Of a stretch of DNA of 64,000 nt, positions 18,798-28,434 are shown one piece after another. The notes beneath the pieces are model-generated. The model saw nothing but the letters and a program-made list of their open reading frames with translations. It was not told the origin of the DNA and searched no databases. Every line of letters begins with the position of its first letter. The stretch's first letter is position 1. Source of the DNA: Aricia agestis (Eukaryota; Arthropoda; Insecta; Lepidoptera; Lycaenidae); assembly GCF_905147365.1 (NCBI RefSeq), contig NC_056427.1, positions 7,445,001 through 7,509,000 of the forward strand, written 5' to 3'. Made by a program: the position numbers and the translations under genes.

Positions 18798-20888
18798 GTA
18801 CTGCAGACTGTCTGGTAACTTTTGTGACCGATGTCCGTTTGGCATTTTCTAAAAATGAGGCAGTGGTGGGTGTATTTCTAGACATACAGTCAGCTTATGA
18901 TAATGTTCTCCTCCCCGTTCTTAGACATAAATTACTCAGATTAGGTGTATCAAGAAAAATTGTTAATTATATTTGTAACTATCTATCGTCTAGGACTGTT
19001 AATGTGCAATATAAGAATATATCCGTCCCTCCAAGGTATGTTTGGAAAGGTCTTCCTCAAGGTTCTGTCCTTAGCCCACTTCTATACAATATCTATACCT
19101 GTGACCTTGAAAGCTCTGTAAGCTGCGTCTGTAATATACTCCAGTATGCTGATCATTTGGCTCTATATATTATCTCTAAGGATATTATTCTAGGTTGTAA
19201 TCGACTAAATTCTGCAGTGTCCTACTTAAGCGACTGGCTGGAGAATCATGGTCTCTCAATCTCCATAGAAAAAAGCTCTGTCGTTGTTTTCTCGAGAGCT
19301 AAGTATATCCCGGATATTTCTGTAGTTTACAGTAACCAAGTTTTTCCAGTTAGGGATTCTGTTAAATATTTAGGCCTTCATTTGGATTCGAAATTGTCTG
19401 GTACAAGCCACATTAATAATTGTTTAAAAAAGGCGGAAAGAAATTTAAATATCCTTCGATCATTATCAGGAGTTTGGTGGGGTTCTCACCCATACGTCCA
19501 AAAGTTAATGTACAATGCTTTAATTCGTAGCCACTTGGATTATGCGTCCTTTTTATTGGAGCCATGTAGCAAATCTAGTTTAAAAATGTGTGATAAGCTG
19601 CAGGCAAAATGTTTACGGGTAATCATAGGTGCAATGAAGTCTTCCCCTATTAATGCGCTTCAAGTGGAATGTGAGGAGCCTCCTTTGTCCCTACGCCGAC
19701 AGTATTTGTCGGACAGGTTTATATTTAAGGTATACCAGTGGTCTCGTCACCCTCTTATTAATAAGCTGTTTTCTCTTTCACAATTTTCAACCAGCAGTTA
19801 TTGGACGCATAAAAATTTACCTTGTGTTGTGAAGAGCTATCAAAAGATAGTTTCTCTTCCATGTCCTGTGGCCCAATTTTCAATTAATCCGCTATTTGAA
19901 GCTTCTTTTTCCTCCCTTGTATTTTCTCCCAATATTATTTTAAATTTACCCATAGTGAAAGGTTCCCCTGTTTCTAATAATCAATTTAATTCTGTAATAA
20001 GTGATAAATTTAAAGATTGGACGTTGATTTTTACGGACGCTTCCAAATTATCCGATACTTCTTGTGTAGGTAGTGCCGTTTGGATTCCAAAATTGTATGT
20101 TGTCCTTAATAATAAATTGCCTTCATTTTCTTCGGTTTTTAATGCAGAATCTCTAGCAATTTTTGAAGCGATTTCCTTTGTGGAATCGCACAAACTAAAT
20201 AAGGCAATTATAATGTCCGATTGTAAAAGTTCCCTGGAAGCGATTTTGTCAAACCCCTTTAGAAGTAAATTTAAATTCCGTTTAATTTTTAAAATTAGGG
20301 TTGTTACTGTTTAAATGCAATTGTAGCAACATACAGGTTGTACTTGCTTGGATTCCTGGTCATAGCGGGATTATAGGAAATGAATGTGTGGATCTATATG
20401 CCAAAGAAGCTGCAAAGTCTGGTGGTTAAAGTAATTTCAAAAATTTTTGTCAGGATCTTCTTCCTCTGGCCAAGTCGCATTTGACTCTGGAGTGGAATAC
20501 CATTTGGACTGAGTCGAGTAGAAATAAAGGACGTTTTTACGCTGAAATTCAGGATTCAGTACCTAGTCGACCGTGGTTTTTTAAATATTTGAAAGCTAAT
20601 AAGCCTGTTTGCTCTACTATCTGTCGGCTACGTCTGGGTCACTCGTGTAACCCGGTATTTCTAGCTAAAATAAGGGTGAGGGATAGCTCATTGTGTGAAT
20701 GTGCCTTGGATGAAGGCTCTCCAGACCATATTATATTTTTTGTTTGCGAAAACAACCTTTCATTGTACGATTATCTTCCTCCTAATATTCCTCGTCCCAC
20801 TAATCTTAAATCTATTTTATCGTTAGTATATTCTCCATTTATAGACATCTTATGGTCGTTCATTGCTCATAATCACATTAGGCTCTAG
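18743..20888 (+). pseudogene. LINE reverse transcriptase/RNase H, truncated and mutated
   Basis: The reading frame resumes inside the reverse transcriptase (NQFRFRKNLSTADCL) and shows FLDIQSAYDNV (motif A) and GLPQGSVLSPLLYNIY (B). The catalytic box reads QYADHLALYI, so the second Asp of YADD is His. RNase H begins LIFTDASKLS. The frame shifts near 20300, where one extra base is present relative to 8460-9400, and a stop occurs near 20428. The C-terminal Cys-rich part continues at 20481-20888. Endonuclease is missing. This copy cannot encode an active protein. Confidence 0.85.
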
Positions 20889-21297
20889 TTGTAATATTAT
20901 GAATTCTCTTCCTTTTATATTTGATAGGTATATTTATATTTTATATTGTATTTATGTTTATGTACTCTGTGTATCTTTAAAGGCTAAGAAACAAAATTTT
21001 GCTGTACATATTTGCTTGTTCTGGTTTTTTCTGTTTCACTATTATTATATCTTGTATTTGCATGGTCGCTTGAAGTCATCACCCGTGCCCACTGCATGCC
21101 AATCAGTTTTCGTTGTAAGTTATAAATGTTCACATTTTTCGTCTCAACTCTGACGCTGGCAACTCCTAAATGGGGAGGCTTACGCCAAAAGAAGAAGAAG
21201 AAGAAGAGTGGCTCCGGGCTCGAAAGACTTTGCTCTATGCAGTGAAGATCTGGTGAAGTAACAAATGTATGGTTACAAAATTACATATTTACAGGAG

Positions 21298-21892
21298 TTG
21301 ATTGACCTAAAACAAACACAAACACACATCTGGGTTTCGCCAAATAGTTTCAACTTTTGGTCTGCCAGACATCGATTTATTTGCAAATCGAATAAATAAA
21401 AAATGTGAAAATTACGCATCATGGCAATTAGACCCTGATGCAATTGTCATTGACGCTTTTACAGTGAATTGGTCACAATATTATTTTTACGCTTTCCCTC
21501 CGTGTATATTAAAAGCCATAAGAAAGCAACCCATTTTACATTTGCCTTATTTTCCAGAGAAATCTGAAATATGTCCAGCCAAAACTTTATTGGCTTATAT
21601 AAACAAAACATCTAATTTCAGAAATTGTAATAATGTTTTTATTTCATTTAGGAAACCATATAATCCTGTGTCAAGTCAAACATTAAGTACCTAGGTGGAT
21701 TAAGGATATGTTAAAAGATAGTGGAGTTGATGTGTCGTTTTTCTCTAGTCACAGTACCCGTCACTCTTCAACTTCATCAGCATTTAAACGAGGAGTAAAT
21801 TTAGATGTTATTCGCTAAACAGTATATATTAAGTCTATGCGCCAAACAGCAGGTTGGACAGGCAGCTCCACTACCTTTGCGTGTTTCTATAA
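21298..21892 (+). pseudogene. DIRS-type element: tail of RNase H and tyrosine recombinase remnant
   Basis: The plus strand reads STFGLPDIDLFANRINKKC and WSQYYFYAFPP, typical of the end of DIRS RNase H, then CPAKTLLAYI and SFRKPYNPVSSQTLS. After a stop it continues SSHSTRHSSTSSAFKRG and TAGWTGSSTTFACFYN. The R/H-x-x-R and final Tyr pattern fits the tyrosine recombinase of DIRS retroelements. There are in-frame stops and an internal deletion. The fragment ends at inverted repeats beginning at 21896. Confidence 0.75.
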
Positions 21893-21895
21893 TAG

Positions 21896-22209
21896 CAGCG
21901 TTTTACCCTGAAATAAAACGCTTATTAAATACTTACCTTATTTGAAGCATAATAATTGAGATAGGCACTTCCATTTCCGCAGATTTTACCTCCTTTCTTT
22001 CCTGAATGTTGGTAGCTCTGTCAACCTTGGCGCCATCATCGAGCAGGTAGAGGGAGAATTCCCGCTCGACTATGATCATTGAGTCGAAATTACACCAGGC
22101 AGAAATAAAGTTATGCTTCAAATAAGGTAAGTATTTAATAAGCGTTTTATTTCAGGGTAAAACGCTGCTATTAAACACTTGACCGTTATTTGAAGCATAA
22201 TAATTGAGA
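21896..22209. repeat. DIRS-type inverted repeats at the junction of two opposed copies
   Basis: A 57-bp segment (21896-21952) is exactly inverted at 22111-22167. The 137-bp segment 21944-22080 is exactly inverted at 27009-27147, and 22168-22209 is exactly inverted at 27128-27169. Such overlapping terminal and internal complementary repeats are the known replication signals of DIRS elements. No target duplication is expected for this class. Confidence 0.75.
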
Positions 22210-23620
22210 CGTGTTTGTTATCGCCTGGTGATGATGTACGCCAATGTGACAAAATAAAAGTAAGACGCCAATGTGAAAAGAAAATATAACAATATAAAAT
22301 AAAAATAGTAAATCCTTGTGGGAATACTTCTAAAACTTTATAAATGAATATATAGGTGATATAAGAGTGATGGAATAGAAAATCCAGTGTTCAAACACTT
22401 TTTTACACAATTATTACACCAAAAACTGATTGACAAATCAAAAATACAACTTGTAAAAGCTTTGATATGGACATAATGAAATCAACTAAAGGAACAAAAT
22501 AATTTCTTAAATCGTTAGAATTAGATTAAAGTACTAGTTTTTTGTACCGATTTTCAATAACGGCCCCAAAAGTATTTCATGAATGGATACATTGTCTAAT
22601 GTCTCTCCAACTTTCAGCCATAGCTGAGCGGACGTTACCTGGTGGTGCAGTTGTCTCAGACAAGTTAGTTTTGATACCGCCAGCTAAAGGCGGCAGATGG
22701 TTTTCCTCGCAAACTCGTAAATAAATTGCACATTTAGCTTCGCTAATCGCTACGCCTGCGATGAAAAAAGTGATTACAGCATTTAACCCAGTAAACAGCA
22801 AGGTTGGTTATTACTGGGATTTCTTAAAATCTTCCAGCTAGATTGCCTAGAATCAGAACTGTTCGTTTTAGTTATGACTAAATAAATTAATCACATTAAG
22901 AATTTTAAACCGCTGTATTCTTACAGTGTGTAAGATCATGTACACGTCTGCCCGACGAAAACAAAAGCAAAATATCTGTATGTCTAGAAAATACAAATAA
23001 ATTACTTGCGTCAACTGGCGTCAACAGTATAAGACTTAAATAAGTTTTTAATTTATGTTGTACAAGCTTTTTCAATGCAATAGATTTTAACATGTTTTAC
23101 CAAACCGTAAGAACTTAAAGGGCCAGAAATCTCTGTATCAGACAGGAAGATATCTACTTATGTAAGAAAATAGTGTTATAAGAGAGCTTAATCTATTAAA
23201 AATAGATAAGCTAAGAATTTTGCAAGGACTGTGGCCGTCGGCTTGTGAGCATCATAGCATCACATCTGTGAAACTTACACCAGGATAACCATCTATACCA
23301 GGCAACTTTATAAGTTTTGAGAAGGTCGCCATGATAATAACAATAATTTTATATGGTTATCATCTCAGCCTCAGAAATTTTACAATTTTACAACCACCCC
23401 CACATTTCTATACTTCCAGGGTCATTTCCTGATTTTTGGAAGAGGGACCGCTGAAATGTTGATTTTGTATTTCTCCAGATCGCGAATCGTATACGGTGCT
23501 GCTATTGCACTCGACTTGAGATCTGCCCGCCAAAATACTCGTTTCCAGCGTGGAACCACTAGGAGATAAATTCTTTGAGCCTGATTTAGGTGAGCCAGGA
23601 CTTTGGGTATTAATTAAACA
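22210..23620. other. Non-coding stretch inside the DIRS-type element
   Basis: The tyrosine-recombinase gene would be expected here on the minus strand, but I see no HSTRHAS-type motif. A 74-codon minus-strand frame at 22577-22801 (AKCAIYLRVCEENHLPPLAG) is not recognised. The rest is AT-rich. Confidence 0.4.
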
Positions 23621-23621
23621 C

Positions 23622-25050
23622 CTAGGCTAGGGGGTACTCCTGAGAAAAGGCATCGTGATATAAACCTGCTTGATCGGTCAAGTTGAGAGTTACATAATTA
23701 GTCACTACATGAGCTTCGGCGGAAGCAAATAGAACGTTCACACAAGTAAGCCGCATTTTGTGATCTTCTCCGTGCAAGAAGTTAACAGATTTGGGAATGA
23801 TCCAATAACTCGAAAAATCTGAATGGTTATGTCCATCAGGGCATCTGACCTGGTGCGACCTTCGTCCCAAATGTAGGTTATAGCTGTTCGATTGTCGCTC
23901 TGCCAAAGAACTGTCGAGCGAGGGAGAGTCTGGTGCTGACTGCTGACCTCGGAGAAGCAGAGCGCTAGAAGCTCTTTCTGATTGTAATGCATGAAATTTT
24001 CTTATGCTGACCATGTCCCCGTTAAGAAAAGGTGGTCGAGTTGAGCACCCCAAGCTAGGTCCGACGCATCTGTTGCCAAGCAGTGCGATGGTGGGCCCCA
24101 ATGAATGGAAGTTGATAGATGATGACTTTGCAACCACCACCGAAGATCGTCGCTAAGCGTAACGCTTGTCTCGGTAGAGAGCAGCGATTCGGAAATGCGG
24201 ACTTATCCAAGTCTATGAAAAGAGACAAGAGAGCTCGGTAATGTAGCCTTCGGTACTATGAAACTGGCGAAGTTCAGGAGACCGAGTATGCTCTGCAAGG
24301 TCTTTAGATCTACCAGACTCTTTGTCAGGACTCAGGACTGGTAAAATCTTTTGATGAATTTTAGACATTTTCTCGCCTGGAAGTAGCTTTTCGTTTTGTA
24401 AACGTGTTCCAACGAACACCTAGAAATACCAGGTCTTGTTGAGGCGTAAGTAAATCCTTTGAAGCAAAATGTGGACATGCTTCTGTAGGATGATTTTGTT
24501 TTAATAAGCAATAAGATAATCGTCCTAATAAACGATTATACGCAGAACTTGCTCTCTGAGGTTTTTGCTTAACCCAATTGGTCAGGGAAGCAGGTGACCG
24601 GACAATAAGCAAGTAATTTGCAGCAACTGTCCCTTGTATACAGACGTAGGAGCCGTCAGTGCGATGGAGCGACTGCCAGGCAAAATAAGCTTGGGACAGG
24701 CATATTTTGCAAAGCCAATCGTCGGGTTGCAAAACGAAACTGTCATTAGTTGAATATTTATGAGCCCGAATGGCTGAGTCAAAACATAACCGAATAGAGT
24801 GGAAAGATTGAAAATAGGACGGCAGGACCCGTCGACCTTAGGGACCAGAAACATTGTCGAAATAAAACTTGGCAAGGGGCTGGCAACTTCTAATACACTC
24901 TGGAATATCATTTGTCGAATTTGGAGATACATATCTTCCGACTGTGGTAGAAAAATGATTTTGGTTTAATTTTGGAATGAACCGAGGTGGTTTCTCTATG
25001 AATGGTATGCGGTACCCTTTTAGAATCTTTATAATAATAACCTGGAGCAT
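23622..25050 (-). pseudogene. DIRS-type reverse transcriptase and RNase H, multiply frameshifted
   Basis: Successive minus-strand frames give MFLVPKVDGSCRPIFNLSTL (finger region of the reverse transcriptase), DDWLCKICLSQAYFAWQ (around motif A, with the expected Asp-Leu-Ser replaced) and LTPQQDLVFLGVRWNTFTK (a block typical of DIRS). RNase H follows with NQKELLALCFSEVS and VLWQSDNRTAITYIWDEG. Three or more frame changes separate these blocks. The assignment rests on motif order and on the DIRS inverted repeats around it. Confidence 0.75.
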
Positions 25051-25235
25051 CTAGGCGCTGCGAACGAGAAACGGCGGTAAAACTTCAAAGTTTGACCCGC
25101 TCTGAATTTTTGATTGTCAGTACTTACGTTTTTTGGCATTCCCGTGATCCCCGAGATTCCCGAGATCCGAAAGAGAAGCGGCATATTCACGGGTACTTTT
25201 GCCGTGGAAGTTCCCTCAGTTGTCCAATCGAGCTC

Positions 25236-25635
25236 CTCTCGAGTGAAAGGAACTTCGTGCATTGCCAGGCATTGACCGTGGTTCAAAATTATTTCTTTGT
25301 CCCCGTGGGGTACGATTGTATGAACAGCCTTGCGCAGGCTGGTGATCATGGGAAATGTGCGAGCTAGCACAACATCCATGAGACATACCCTACGCGGGTA
25401 TATAATTCTTAGTCTGCCTCTGCGGGGGTAGGCTAAGCTCTCGAGTGAAAAGAACTTCGTGCATTGCTAGGCATTGACCGTGGTTCAAAATTTATTGTTT
25501 GTCCCTGCGGGGGACGATTGTAAGAATAGCCTTACGCAGACTGGTGAGCATGGGAAATGTGCGAGCTAGCACAACATCCATGAGACATACCCTGCGCGGA
25601 TATATAACTCTTAGCCTGCCCCTGCGGGGGGCGGC
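25236..25635. repeat. Tandem duplication, two units of about 200 bp
   Basis: Unit 1 (25236-25437) and unit 2 (25438-25635) share AACTTCGTGCATTG, CAGGCATTGACCGTGG, GGGAAATGTGCGAGCTAGC and CATCCATGAGACATACCCT in the same order, with a period of 202 bp. They lie in the gag-side part of the DIRS-type element. The shared CCTGCGGGGG-type words end each unit. Confidence 0.85.
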
Positions 25636-26419
25636 GAGTCAATCTGTTGCTCTAGAACCCGCTTGCGCAGCGGCAGCAACATTATTCTGACTATTCGCAA
25701 CAAAGGTTTTGCGAGCTCCCTCAGTCTTTTCGAGTAGTGACACCAGCAACTCGGAATTAACTTAGATAAAATTATTGCCAGAACTGGGTCATGAACAAAA
25801 TTGATAATTGCATTGCGTCTCATTTGAAAACTTCATAGATCTCAAAGCCCAGCTCAGACCACAAATTAATTGAAGTAATTCTGACGTTGTGATACAAATC
25901 CTTAACGGTTTCATTTAACCTTCAGGGGTGAAGCTTGAAGCGTGTGACCATTGTAACAATTTCTTAAGAGCAGATTTCAATGCTCCGCGCTGCATAAGTA
26001 CGCAATATAATAATGCCGCGTATGATTTGTGCACGTGAGGTTTTTTTTTTTTTTAATTTAAATATTTAAGCTCATCATTGACCTCTAAATCAACAAAAAC
26101 TAGTATATGATTATAAAATTCTTAATCTTCAGAATAATGAACTTCTGACTATTCATTATTATTATATTTATTTAATATAGCCAAAACCTCCAAAAGAGAA
26201 GTTTTCGTAACGGACGTTTCTTTAAGTTTTGTTTCAATTTCAAAAACAAGATTCGGTTATAAAGAATTGCTAACGGTCGTTTCATTTTCATTTGATTTGC
26301 TATACAATTCCCGACTGACATTATCGTCGATAGAATTACATGACCTTGAAAAATAGATCGGTTTTCGTAAAAATAATTAACCTTTTTGTTAAGTTCATTA
26401 ACCTCTTGAGTTAATTTAG

Positions 26420-26620
26420 CTAAAGGGTGGTTATAGCGCTGTCTGTATTTGCTCCCCCCCTTTTTGTGGCGGCGGCGCCTCGATTTACGTTTGCTGTGTG
26501 AAGTAGAAGTCGATGACGAGCTCGAATCATTTGTTCAACTACTACTACTAGATGACCTTGCACGAGAACAAGGCCTTTTTTATTAACCACATTAGTGGGT
26601 AGTTTCAAATCTAACGTTAG
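26420..26620 (-). pseudogene. Possible DIRS gag remnant (Arg/Ser-rich)
   Basis: One minus-strand frame shows an RSRARSSSSS-like run followed by SKRKSRRRRHKKGG, then further left KLTQEVNELNKKV. Basic, Ser-rich heads followed by a coiled segment are common in DIRS gag. No domain is diagnostic, so this rests on position upstream of the reverse transcriptase. Confidence 0.35.
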
Positions 26621-27330
26621 CTGGTGTCACTACCGAATCATGAACAAATTCACATTCGTTATTCATTATTAATAGCTACCTTAACCTAGGAAAGAACACA
26701 AACACAAGAACTTAACTAGAAAATTAATATTTAAAAATTTAAATGTAGTATTTAAATTTATATTCGTTATTAAAGTAACGATACGAACGATAAAATCGTT
26801 ATTAATATGAAATGTTCATCTTTTCTAAAGAAAAAATGTATAAAAATATAACTTACGTGAATTACCAAAACCTTGAAAAACGGTAAAAACACAACACTGA
26901 AATTATTTCACTTTATACTTAAATTATATAACTGGGAGTTATATAATAAGGAGGTATAATACGTAATGACTTCTGAGCACGACTGTGCGGTGCGGAAAAC
27001 AAAACGCCAATGATCATAGTCGAGCGGGAATTCTCCCTCTACCTGCTCGATGATGGCGCCAAGGTTGACAGAGCTACCAACATTCAGGAAAGAAAGGAGG
27101 TAAAATCTGCGGAAATGGAAGTGCCTATCTCAATTATTATGCTTCAAATAACGGTCAAGTGTTTAATAGACCTATTATTGAAGGTGATTCAAATAATTTT
27201 GCTATGTCATTTATGACAGACACATAAGACAAATTATGTACCTACAAATAAGATTTTTTTCTTTCTTTGATTAATATGTATGAAAATAAAGCATAAATAA
27301 AATGACATATCTTGTTTGATCTCTAAACAT

Positions 27331-27765
27331 CTACAGTGTAAAAAGGTATACTAATATCGAGGACAAACCCCCGAAGTATAATTATTGATTAAACGAACTT
27401 ACCTTACGTGAAGTTCAATCCAAATTATACGAGGGGTTTGTCCGAAGATATTTGTAGGAACTCCCACCCAACCCGGTTTTCGGTAGATAACACCCGAGTA
27501 AGACATGTCATTTTATTTTTGGCTCTGAACTAAATGAAGGTTCTAGAGTTGCAGGTAACAGGAGAAACGGAAAATCAGAGACAAGAGGCGGGAAAATATG
27601 GAGACAATCGAAATCCAGAGACAACTTTTATTTTTTTCTTGACTCTAAAATGATGTTACGACGTGGTAACAAATAGAGGTGAACCTACAGTGTAAAAAGG
27701 TATACTAATATCTTCGGACAAACCCCTCGTATAATTTTGATTGAACTTCACGTAAGGTAAGTTCG
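27331..27765. repeat. Direct and inverted repeat pair, unknown element
   Basis: CTACAGTGTAAAAAGGTATA occurs at 27331 and again at about 27685 in direct orientation. The segment about 27400-27453 (CTTACCTTACGTGAAGTTC to GGACAAACCCC in complement) recurs inverted at about 27707-27765. The arrangement resembles the split and inverted repeats of DIRS-type elements, but no coding region is associated. Confidence 0.55.
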
Positions 27766-27914
27766 TTTATTCAATAAATATATATGATAATCTAATATCC
27801 CCCTATGTATTATGGATATATTTTGACCTATACTATGGTCTATGCGTTTCGGTTGTTATTTCAGTAATATACTAGGAATATGGAGCAATTTATTTCTAGT
27901 TCTTAGTAATTGTC

Positions 27915-28056
27915 AAGGCTGCTGACTGCACGTTCCAGGAGGCATTTCATCAGGCCAAAAATAGAGAGAAGTGGAGAGCCCTATCCCAGAAAGCAAATTT
28001 TGGTGGTCACGTCCCTCAGCCATGAGGATATGACTAGGAAGAAGAAGAAGAAGATT
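27915..28056 (+). pseudogene. 5'-truncated LINE end with (GAA)n tail
   Basis: One plus frame reads CTFQEAFHQAKNREKWRALS, then QKANFGGHVPQP and a stop, followed by GACTAGGAAGAAGAAGAAGAAG. A short basic helix before the stop and a simple-repeat tail are typical of LINE ORF2 ends. The clade is not known. Confidence 0.5.
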
Positions 28057-28092
28057 ATTTCTAGTTGGCCGTATTTAAGCGCACCATTAGTA

Positions 28093-28225
28093 CAGTCTGT
28101 CAAAAAAGTCATGAAATTAAAAAGTGGCAACATCGTAGTGTCATCCCTTTTTTCTTAGATTGATTTGAAAGGGATGACACTACGATGTTGCCACTTTTTA
28201 ATTTCATGACTTTTTTGACAGACTG
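28093..28225. mobile_element. MITE with TA target duplication upstream of zinc-finger gene 2
   Basis: The ends CAGTCTGTCAAAAAAGTCAT and its inverted partner are part of arms of about 58 bp that pair almost perfectly. TA flanks both sides, as in Tc1/mariner. It lies 210-340 bp before the gene 2 ATG, next to the conserved palindrome at 28242. Confidence 0.85.
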
Positions 28226-28241
28226 TATAATTATTATTTTT

Positions 28242-28253
28242 CGGACACGTCCG
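28242..28253. promoter_or_regulatory. Conserved palindrome upstream of zinc-finger gene 2
   Basis: CGGACACGTCCG lies about 187 bp before the ATG. The same element with one difference (CGGACGCGTCCG) precedes genes 3 and 4 at similar distances. A binding site for a dimeric factor or a core-promoter element is inferred, not shown. Confidence 0.5.
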
Positions 28254-28434
28254 GTCCGAGCCACTCCGAGCTTATGAATCATGATCACTTTGATTCGCTT
28301 TTGATTGGTTTTGCCTGTTTTTATTGTTCTGTGGGTTTTGCGAAGAGAATGAAAAAAAAAATTAAAAAAAGAAGAAGGAAGATTGTTTTCGTACAATAAT
28401 TATTTTTTGTTTATTTTCAATTTATGCCTTTAAA

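Larger units (their letters stand above)
16389..21204 (+). mobile_element. Rearranged LINE (I-superfamily-like), two 5' parts and one 3' part
   Basis: A 10-bp repeat, AGAGTGGCTC, flanks the whole unit (16379-16388 and 21205-21214), and it ends in a (GAA)n tail. The first part (16389 to about 17265) is a broken ORF1 start with a hAT-type MITE inside. From about 17265 a second leader and ORF1 (17430) begin. ORF1 is joined at about 18740 to the middle of the reverse transcriptase, so the end of ORF1, the endonuclease and the first part of the reverse transcriptase are missing. Whether the two 5' parts arose by recombination, template switching or nesting is not resolved. Confidence 0.75.
22168..27169 (-). 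mobile_element. DIRS-type retroelement, decayed copy on the minus strand
   Basis: The bounds are a 42-bp exact inverted repeat (22168-22209 and 27128-27169), giving about 5.0 kb, a normal DIRS length. On the minus strand the order is an Arg/Ser-rich gag-like region (26600-26420), then reverse transcriptase (24950-24360) and RNase H (24140-23700). I could not find a tyrosine recombinase in 22210-23600 on this strand. Frameshifts and stops are frequent, so it is inactive. Confidence 0.65.

Noticed and set aside
25092..25367. 91-codon plus-strand frame and its minus-strand partner
   Set aside because: Both strands are open in the tandem-repeat part of the DIRS-type element and neither shows a domain.
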